In this document: piece after piece, positions 31,925 to 37,427 of the stretch
How the letters are laid out: each line of letters begins with the position of its first letter
Numbering within the stretch: the first letter of the stretch is position 1
Virus record (IMG/VR): IMGVR_UViG_3300022723_000022
Coordinates: 1 to 37,427 of that record
Length of the DNA stretch: 37,427 nt
Source of the DNA: a virus
Strand: one strand, 5' to 3'
Program-made: the position numbers and the translations under genes
The notes under the pieces: model-generated
Databases searched by the model: none
The model's input: the letters and a program-made list of their open reading frames with translations, nothing else
Told to the model about the DNA's origin: nothing

Positions 31925-32458
31925 CTAATCTCCATAACCAAGAAACTCCTTACCAGCTGGCCAGAAATACCAGTCTTGATGTCGAGCCCCCGTTGTGACG
32001 AGAGTCCAAGTATCTTGATCAACTTCATCAACCATATGAATAGAGTCGAGAGACTTGTACATCACGTCGCCAACGTTGCGTTGAATCCTATCGCACTGCC
32101 TCTCAATGTGTGGTCCAAGTCCACCACTCCATACTTTAGGATCTGGTAGAATTTCAACATACCCACCACTGAGCACCTGTGTACGAAATTCCCACGGATG
32201 AGTGTGTAACGATTCATCATCATCATCGCCGCGAGGAAAGTAGTGTAGCAAAACACTGTTGCCACTCTCGAACTTATCTTCACCGATAGTCACAGGTTGA
32301 CTAAGCCAAAACCGTGCGAGGTAAACGTCGTCATCCTTGCGACCAGTGATAAACTTGAAGTGACCTTGCTGCATACAACGATGCGCTGCCTCAAACCACC
32401 ACTCTTTCGTGTTGATTAATCCGTTGTAGATGTACTGTCGTAGTTTAGTTGGTGTCAC
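31925..32458 (-). CDS. Cupin-fold protein
   Basis: A 177-residue protein with the core LHTHPWEFRTQVLSGGYVEIL (His85, His87 region) and a second motif HMVDEV (His141) followed by TWTLVTTGARHQDWYFW. This is the two-part histidine layout of small phage cupins, which could bind metal. The GTG start shares one base with the stop of the primase-helicase gene and has AGGGGAG ahead. A role in nucleotide or cofactor chemistry is unproven. Confidence 0.65.
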   Translation of the reverse strand: MTPTKLRQYIYNGLINTKEWWFEAAHRCMQQGHFKFITGRKDDDVYLARFWLSQPVTIGEDKFESGNSVLLHYFPRGDDDDESLHTHPWEFRTQVLSGGYVEILPDPKVWSGGLGPHIERQCDRIQRNVGDVMYKSLDSIHMVDEVDQDTWTLVTTGARHQDWYFWPAGKEFLGYGD

Positions 32459-35301
32459 TATATCTCCCCTACTAACTTAACCTCGCCGTCTCTGAGTTCG
32501 CCACTGCGAATCAGGTCTTTGAGTAGGTCAATGAATGCTGGTGTCTTTCGATAACCGCCTCTACGCACCTTACGTAGCGCACCGTTGCGTACAAATATAC
32601 CGACTGTCTTAAGCGCGATATCTTTGTCTAGCTCAGCGAAGTCTGCGATGTCATTCCAAGTAACATTCTCGGAGTACAACATATGTTCAGCCAGCGACTT
32701 GTTGTTCGGTAAAGATTTAATCTCGTCTACAATCTCACCCACATCTGTAAGCTTAGCCTCTGTAAATCGAGACTTACTGAATTCTCTGTACCCCAAAGCT
32801 TCCGAATCGTACACCCTGCATAGAAATTCTTCGATGTACTCGACGTGGCATCGACGCACTGTAAGAATCTCGCCATCCTCTGTGCTGAACGTACGCGCCG
32901 CGAGTGCAGTCGAAAGCCTAGCGATTTTAAGACGTTGGTCGCTGGGCTCAACAAGTGGAATAGAAGGCGAGTATATAGAACCCATACGCTTTGCGGCTTC
33001 GAGGATTTGTTTCGTCGCTTCGTCGGTGAATTCGATTTGTTCTGCACGTCGACTCCATGCCCACATGATTAGATGATTACACAATTCGCTGGTCATAAAA
33101 TGAGGAACGTCAGGATCGTATCCCATACCATTAAGTACATCAATGTCCACCTCTCCCGTCGCTACGGCGATAGCCATATCGAAGCGGCGAATATCTTCCT
33201 TACTTCCCATCAACTCAAGAATGGCATCAACACCATAATTATATTCTCCGATGTTTCGCGAGGAACGGGGGTTAGTGTTCCATATGAGTCGTGTTCTTGC
33301 GTTGGTTTTTGCTCGCTCAATAAGTTGTAAATCGGCCTGACCACTACTACGCATGTCCGTTAATTTTGTTAGGACTTCTGGCGACGCACCTTTAACTTCT
33401 TCCAATACGACCAGACGGCGATCGTTCAGTGGAATAGTGCCCCAAGTAATGAACCATCGTTTGTTGGTTTGTTGCGCCCCACCTACAAGCCCCGCTGCCG
33501 ATGCGCGCTTCGTGTCGATCTTTTCTCCGGCCTTATAGTGGAGCCGTAAACAATTGTTCGCTTCAGATTTCCCCTGGCCTGAGTCACCGATGATAAGAAT
33601 ATCTGCCCATCCTTTATGGGTTTTATTCTGAAAGGGAAAATACAACACAGAATGATATACAAGATCAATAGCAAGATGCATGTCCCTACGATTAAAAATT
33701 CCAGTAACATTATTTTCCAAATCTTCGTACATATCATGCAGCCTACACGACAGAGCTTCTTTGGTCCATTCAGCAGGTTGAAATACTCTAAGATCGAAAG
33801 ACAAACCAAAGTTATCAATGTCACTGACAGCCCGTACGGCGTCTGTAACCAATAGAGTAGATCGCTGACTACGCGGCTCATTAACGGCACGTCCTGTGAA
33901 TTCGTATTCAACATTGGCTTCCAATCCGTGACCTACATAGTAAATAGTTTTCGGTGAACTCTCGTGACTTGAATGGCCAGTAGATACCTGAGGTATACAT
34001 CGAAGAACTTCAATGTTGAAATTGTCTGTTCTCTCGAATGCAACTTTCTTACAAGAAGAAGGTATACGAGCAATGGTTTTAAGTACCGACTCTTGGGCTT
34101 CTTCTCCACAGTCCACAAGAGATAGAAGACGACTATCAGATTTACTAACATTGAAGTCCATCTTCTGACTGCGTCCCATCTGGTATGGACAGATAGCACA
34201 ACATTCTTGTCCAGTCTGCGGACAGCGAACCGTAAGTTTCTTAGGTACGACATATGGTTGAGTATCCTTAGCACTAACCATCGCTTTGGTGCGTAACATT
34301 TTCTGGTGATAGCGCGCATCAATCGAAGTGTTTAGTGAGATTTCACCTACGATTTCATCGTCATCATCCACTATGATAGGAGCGTCCGCCGTGAAGAATC
34401 TCTCGGTATGTTCTAGTAGACTCTCGAATTCCTCGTTGGATTTATCACGGTCTATAAAGTAATTTGTAATGTCACCATTTGGAATGTCTGCTACATCGTG
34501 GAGGTATACAACCTTGACTGACTGGTTGAACCGAACAAGCTGGTTGGCCAACTTGATAGCGTTTTTCTTACCAGTCTCGTCAACATCATAGACAATGAAC
34601 ACCTCTTTAACTTCGCGAACAATAGCCAACAGTTTGTCCGGCCACTTCTTCTCGCCGAACGTCGGAGACACGGAGGGGAAACCACGCTCTGACATGAGAA
34701 TAGCTTTAAGTTCGCCGCCCGTAATGAATAGGCGCTCTGTGTTTATGTTAGTTGGTAAGTACAGCGCGAAAGTCTCAGCACCCTTAGGATTACGGTACTT
34801 GGCCTTACCGAAAGACAGAATATCATACTGCCTAACGTTGAGTAATACGTGGTCTGCTGAATAGACTGGAATGGTAATCAGTCCACGCTTATTCAAACCG
34901 ATACGATACTTTATAATTTCATCGGGACCAATACCCTTCCGCTTCAACGCAGCAAGGTGTTCATAGCCTGCATCAGACAACAATAGTTTGGTCCACACTT
35001 CTACGTGAGCGTCTGTAATATCCTCGACTGGTGAACTACCGTAGAAGTTAAGTAATTCCTGTTTGAGTTTGGGTATGGTTTTATTGGTGCAGGATTGTAG
35101 GTATGAGATCAACGACATCGACGTGTCGGTCTTAATACACTTAAACGTCCCGTCGCGGCGATGGATAGCACCATGAACATCGAAGCAAGTCTTGTCCGAA
35201 TCCTCGGCCCAGACAGACATAACTTTAATCCAATCGCCACCATCATCCCTGTATGGAATGCTATACTTAGCAAGTGCTGCGATGGGATTAACGTTTTCCA
35301 C
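32458..35301 (-). CDS. TOPRIM primase fused to MCM-like AAA+ helicase
   Basis: A 947-residue replication protein. Residues 30-60 hold a degenerate CHC2-like cluster (Cys39, His43, Cys55). A TOPRIM domain follows: GGELKA with Glu197 and VYDVDETG with Asp239/Asp241. A Cys cluster (Cys360, 367, 368, 371) may bind zinc. The AAA+ core has GDSGQGKS (572-579), SAAGLVGG (601-608), a Walker B with LEEVKG (633-638), sensor WNTNP (674-678) and RRFDMAI (705-711). The order GKS, GLVGG, E-E, NP, RFD is that of MCM helicases, not of DnaB or D5. The C terminus is winged-helix-like. It starts at GTG 35301 with a weak ribosome site. Likely unwinds and primes the phage fork. Confidence 0.75.
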   Translation of the reverse strand: MENVNPIAALAKYSIPYRDDGGDWIKVMSVWAEDSDKTCFDVHGAIHRRDGTFKCIKTDTSMSLISYLQSCTNKTIPKLKQELLNFYGSSPVEDITDAHVEVWTKLLLSDAGYEHLAALKRKGIGPDEIIKYRIGLNKRGLITIPVYSADHVLLNVRQYDILSFGKAKYRNPKGAETFALYLPTNINTERLFITGGELKAILMSERGFPSVSPTFGEKKWPDKLLAIVREVKEVFIVYDVDETGKKNAIKLANQLVRFNQSVKVVYLHDVADIPNGDITNYFIDRDKSNEEFESLLEHTERFFTADAPIIVDDDDEIVGEISLNTSIDARYHQKMLRTKAMVSAKDTQPYVVPKKLTVRCPQTGQECCAICPYQMGRSQKMDFNVSKSDSRLLSLVDCGEEAQESVLKTIARIPSSCKKVAFERTDNFNIEVLRCIPQVSTGHSSHESSPKTIYYVGHGLEANVEYEFTGRAVNEPRSQRSTLLVTDAVRAVSDIDNFGLSFDLRVFQPAEWTKEALSCRLHDMYEDLENNVTGIFNRRDMHLAIDLVYHSVLYFPFQNKTHKGWADILIIGDSGQGKSEANNCLRLHYKAGEKIDTKRASAAGLVGGAQQTNKRWFITWGTIPLNDRRLVVLEEVKGASPEVLTKLTDMRSSGQADLQLIERAKTNARTRLIWNTNPRSSRNIGEYNYGVDAILELMGSKEDIRRFDMAIAVATGEVDIDVLNGMGYDPDVPHFMTSELCNHLIMWAWSRRAEQIEFTDEATKQILEAAKRMGSIYSPSIPLVEPSDQRLKIARLSTALAARTFSTEDGEILTVRRCHVEYIEEFLCRVYDSEALGYREFSKSRFTEAKLTDVGEIVDEIKSLPNNKSLAEHMLYSENVTWNDIADFAELDKDIALKTVGIFVRNGALRKVRRGGYRKTPAFIDLLKDLIRSGELRDGEVKLVGEI

Positions 35302-35584
35302 GGTACTGCTCTCTACGATACTGATTTATGGAATCTTTATCACTCCAATTTACACCTGTATGGTTCGGCCTGCCCCGTCCTTCAAGCTTCGCATGGTACG
35401 GGCAGGTTTCACACGGCGAGGTACCATCGTCAAACTCGAATGGGCATGGATGTTTCTCCAGTTCATAGAACTCACAATTGAAATACTTACTATTCTGGCT
35501 TGGTGACCAGTGCTTACACAGAGTACGGTCTCGCATGGAGACTTTTTCTTTGCGACACTGGCACACCTTCATATCACAAGGCAT
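35288..35584 (-). CDS. Small cysteine-rich protein
   Basis: A 98-residue protein. Cysteines cluster at the start (MPCDMKVCQC) and later in RTLCKHW, YFNCEFYELEKHPC and SPCETCPYHAKLE. The pattern suggests one or two zinc sites, but no known finger fits exactly. CAGGAG precedes ATG 35584, which is chosen over a longer form that would run into the structured element. It overlaps the primase-helicase start by 14 bp and so is probably coupled to it. Confidence 0.6.
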   Translation of the reverse strand: MPCDMKVCQCRKEKVSMRDRTLCKHWSPSQNSKYFNCEFYELEKHPCPFEFDDGTSPCETCPYHAKLEGRGRPNHTGVNWSDKDSINQYRREQYRGKR

Positions 35585-35606
35585 GTCGTGTCTCCTGAGA
35601 ATAAAA

Positions 35607-35704
35607 GAGCGAGTAACAGCCGGAGCGCGGGCTAGGAGGGACAGAACTTGGGAGTAACCACACGAACCCAAGCACCCAACGCGCTCAACAACTGCTACTC
35701 GCTC
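35607..35704 (-). ncRNA. 98-nt multi-stem structured element
   Basis: The 128-nt gap between two minus-strand genes folds into nested perfect stems: GAGCGAGTA/TACTCGCTC (9 bp, 35607-35615 with 35696-35704), then CAG/CTG, then GAGCGCG/CGCGCTC (7 bp, 35623-35629 with 35680-35686), and a distal CTTGGG/CCCAAG (6 bp, 35647-35652 with 35667-35672). Read on the minus strand it ends in TTTTATT, a weak terminator tail. It could be a 3'-end processing or terminator structure of the gene above, or a leader for the Cys-rich gene. It is not a tRNA: no T-arm or CCA. Confidence 0.55.
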
Positions 35705-35712
35705 AGTTTGAG

Positions 35713-36504
35713 TTAAATTCCTGCTGCTGCGCTGGCATCAACAGACGGACCTTTTTCTTGGTCGTCCAAATTGCTATCAGAATCAGCGGCGGAATTGATT
35801 TCCTTCATATGTTCGATATTCTCTCGGAGATCGGTAGCTTGCTTAGCGAGAAAATTGAGAGTATTAGTATCCGTAATAAACTCAGCAGGCCCGATACGAT
35901 ACTCATACCAGCGGTTCCCGTCGCGTTCTTCCTGTGCAGTCGACAGAGAATACGCAGCAGCGAATATCGGAAGCTTCTCTTTTTCATTCTTGCCAGGAGG
36001 AATCCACTTCAGTCCTCTAGCGTAGTTAATGAATCGCTTCCAGACTTTGAAGTTGGTGCGAGAGAAAGAGATCAGAAAAGGATCGGTGTACGAAATCTCA
36101 GGAACAAGACTCACCACATTGTACACATCCTGAACAGCCGGAACTTCCTTCCCGTCGGAGTTAGTAACCATTTCACGACGACGAGCGCGTAGAGCAAGTT
36201 TACTATTTTTATCAGTGCTGCGCCCCAGAATGCGATTGACTTTGTCTCCGCGATCGGGGTTCCACTCGATCCATTCTTTCCACCATGCGAGGAATACCAC
36301 ATCCTTTTCGGTACCCTTCGGAATAATAATCTGACTACCTTGATTGGTGAACACATCACCAGCCTTGGCGTTGTCGTCTTGTACGATAGGCGACAACGCC
36401 TGTGCCAGAAGAAGACGTGGCGTGATCGTGTCCTGATCGTCCATATCCTCAAAGTCTGCACTCGCATCATAGGTGAAAGTGCTTGGAAGTTGTTCTTCGG
36501 TCAT
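35713..36504 (-). CDS. Putative ssDNA-binding-type replication protein
   Basis: A 263-residue protein. An acidic N terminus leads into TPRLLLAQALSPIVQDDNAKAGD, then IIIPKGTEKDVVFLAWWKEWIEWNPDRGD, beta-rich segments and an acidic, Ala/Ser-rich tail (LDDQEKGPSVDASAAAGI). This looks like phage proteins found next to polymerase and primase that are sometimes called ssDNA-binding. Aromatic and basic residues fit an OB-type protein, but no certain motif proves it. AAGGGAG precedes the ATG. The long tail-like acidic end resembles SSB-type C termini. Confidence 0.4.
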   Translation of the reverse strand: MTEEQLPSTFTYDASADFEDMDDQDTITPRLLLAQALSPIVQDDNAKAGDVFTNQGSQIIIPKGTEKDVVFLAWWKEWIEWNPDRGDKVNRILGRSTDKNSKLALRARRREMVTNSDGKEVPAVQDVYNVVSLVPEISYTDPFLISFSRTNFKVWKRFINYARGLKWIPPGKNEKEKLPIFAAAYSLSTAQEERDGNRWYEYRIGPAEFITDTNTLNFLAKQATDLRENIEHMKEINSAADSDSNLDDQEKGPSVDASAAAGI

Positions 36505-36524
36505 GTTCGGCTCCCTTGTTTTAC

Positions 36525-36695
36525 TTACTCTTGAAGATCGACTTCGTCGCCTTCGTTGGTTACATGCGTGCGAGCTGGTTGCATTTCATGCTCAAGAGAA
36601 GGCGACGCTTCGTCGACTTCGATTCCATTCTGCGCACAGAGGTTTTCGAGATGGGCAATGCGACTTTGCATTTCCTTGATTCGGTTGTATGTCAT
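36525..36695 (-). CDS. Small helical protein
   Basis: A 56-residue frame (MTYNRIKEMQSRIAHLENLC...DEVDLQE) between the MazG and SSB-like genes. The N-terminal half is a leucine-zipper-like helix; the C-terminal half is acidic. A GGAG lies about 13 nt upstream, a long spacing. Intact frame length and spacing make it likely, but function is unknown. Confidence 0.5.
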   Translation of the reverse strand: MTYNRIKEMQSRIAHLENLCAQNGIEVDEASPSLEHEMQPARTHVTNEGDEVDLQE

Positions 36696-36701
36696 GTTCT
36701 A

Positions 36702-36729
36702 ATTATACTCCATTATTATTAGTCTTCAA
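36702..36729 (-). promoter_or_regulatory. Candidate minus-strand promoter
   Basis: Reading leftward, TTGAAG (36729-36724) and a perfect TATAAT (36707-36702) are 16 nt apart. Transcription would start near 36695, at or beside the ATG of the small helical gene, so a leaderless or very short leader is implied. It overlaps the end of the MazG gene. Confidence 0.4.
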
Positions 36730-37102
36730 GGTGTTTATCCTTACGTCGCTGCGCCGCGTCGTCTGAGTAACCCTCTCCGTAACGCTTACGCAACTTCTTC
36801 ATGTTGCGTAGAATCGTCGTTGCACGGGGGATTGCGAGTGCTTGGCGAATCCCTTCGAGATAGAATTCAATATCGCCAAGTTCTTCAATCACGTTGTCTA
36901 CGTCGAGCGGTTTGTTGTAGATGGTTGCTTTCTTGATAGCATCCAACAGTTCTCCAGCTTCACCAGACACACCAAGAATCATATGAATGAGGTGCATCTG
37001 TACCGGATCTAGACTGTCCATAATATCTGCTGCCGGCTTAGCGAGAGCCTGAACCATTTCGGAATGTTGCTCATCAACGAGCATCTGATTGCTGTGTTTC
37101 AT
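36719..37102 (-). CDS. MazG-like nucleotide pyrophosphohydrolase
   Basis: A 127-residue protein with the MazG/all-alpha NTP-PPase core: MILGVSGEAGELLDAIKK (about 41-58) and VIEELGDIEFYLEGIRQAL (about 70-88). The E..E and E..D pairs (GEAGE and EELGD) are the metal sites. CATAAAGGAGAAACC precedes the ATG. It would hydrolyse NTPs or signalling nucleotides; phage MazG proteins are often linked to lowering alarmone levels or cleaning nucleotide pools. It is the second gene of the leftward operon seen here. Confidence 0.85.
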   Translation of the reverse strand: MKHSNQMLVDEQHSEMVQALAKPAADIMDSLDPVQMHLIHMILGVSGEAGELLDAIKKATIYNKPLDVDNVIEELGDIEFYLEGIRQALAIPRATTILRNMKKLRKRYGEGYSDDAAQRRKDKHLED

Positions 37103-37134
37103 TGGTTTCTCCTTTATGTTAAGGTTTGACTGTC

Positions 37135-37427
37135 CTACCTGGAAGGTAGCTTTCTTTGTTTAATGGTGGGTTTTGGGTAATGTTTGACGAGTTCGGGTGG
37201 TTTATGCCCCTTCTCCAGGCGTTCCGTAAGATGCTTGGCGACAGACTTCATACTAAAGTCTTCGCGAACAAGCTCGGAAAGTTCGGGATCATTCTTCAAC
37301 CACTTAATGAACTCATCCTTGTTACAGTTGGGACAGTTAAATTTATGGTCGATGTCTGGAGTCCAGCGATACCCGCCGTGATCCAACGAATCTATGTCGT
37401 CGTCAACCATAAGATCGTACAGGTTAC
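37135..37427 (-). CDS. Hypothetical protein, cut by the window edge
   Basis: The frame reads in from the right edge without a stop, through NLYDLMVDDDIDSLDHGGYR, and ends at 37135. The first ATG at 37408-37410 has no ribosome site and the codons before it look like coding, so the true start is probably beyond 37427. One CPNC motif is visible. The C-terminal half is basic and helical (SVAKHLTERLEKGHKPPELV). No family is recognised. Confidence 0.55.
   Translation of the reverse strand, partial: NLYDLMVDDDIDSLDHGGYRWTPDIDHKFNCPNCNKDEFIKWLKNDPELSELVREDFSMKSVAKHLTERLEKGHKPPELVKHYPKPTIKQRKLPSR

Noticed and set aside
35607-35704. tRNA or tmRNA-like gene
   Set aside because: The outer stem resembles an acceptor arm, but it is 9 bp, there is no T-arm beside the 3' strand and no CCA.
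1-37427. Endolysin, integrase, or repressor
   Set aside because: I found no lysozyme, amidase, CHAP, recombinase or repressor motif. They may lie outside the window.

Overview
This window looks like about 37 kb of a tailed bacteriophage genome, or a prophage or contig of one. It carries a long-tailed, siphovirus-type, HK97-like morphogenesis set (terminase, portal, capsid protease/scaffold, major capsid, connectors, tail tube, frameshifted tail chaperones, a 1316-residue tape measure, tail-tip proteins, fibres) and a family A DNA polymerase plus primase-helicase replication module. Strong Shine-Dalgarno sites (AGGAGG-like) and many ATGA/TAATG stop-start overlaps point to a bacterial host. A lipobox-bearing phage lipoprotein fits this. 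I cannot name the host. No integrase, repressor, tRNA or recognisable endolysin is visible, so I cannot show temperate growth and the lysis genes are only partly guessed.

Layout. (1) 113-768, minus strand: a GC-rich two-gene cassette whose first gene encodes a protein with 23 cysteines at exactly every third residue. (2) 769-1835: about 1.07 kb without a convincing gene, full of short repeats (a 15-bp inverted repeat, a 43-bp tandem repeat, a 17-bp direct repeat) and one plausible rightward promoter. It is a candidate origin or control region. (3) 1836-3029, plus strand: a sulfotransferase-like protein, a small winged-helix protein and a class 3 lipase-like protein. (4) 3067-28144, plus strand: the late operon. 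It starts with packaging genes and the portal, continues with an unusual inserted block of membrane proteins, a lipoprotein and a fibre (about 7823-11783), and then runs capsid, connector, tail and fibre genes. (5) 28137-37427, minus strand: MazG, a putative ssDNA-binding-type protein, a Cys-rich small protein, a TOPRIM primase fused to an MCM-like AAA+ helicase, a cupin, DNA polymerase A, a hypothetical protein, and a pyruvyltransferase-like two-domain enzyme. The two operons converge and overlap by 8 bp. The late-operon terminator lies inside the opposite gene.

How it works together. MazG, SSB-like, primase-helicase and polymerase form an early replication set transcribed leftward. Packaging, head and tail proteins form the late set transcribed rightward. 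Three accessory enzymes (sulfotransferase, lipase, pyruvyltransferase) are each of a type that acts on envelope glycans or lipids, and may remodel the host surface or assist lysis. That link is inference.

Most notable items: the cysteine-triplet protein, the primase-MCM fusion, a polymerase whose motif C reads His-Asp-Ser, a 98-nt multi-stem RNA-like element at 35607-35704, a nested scaffold start inside the protease gene, and a -1 frameshift site in the tail chaperone. All coordinates and motif positions were worked out by eye. No database search was run.
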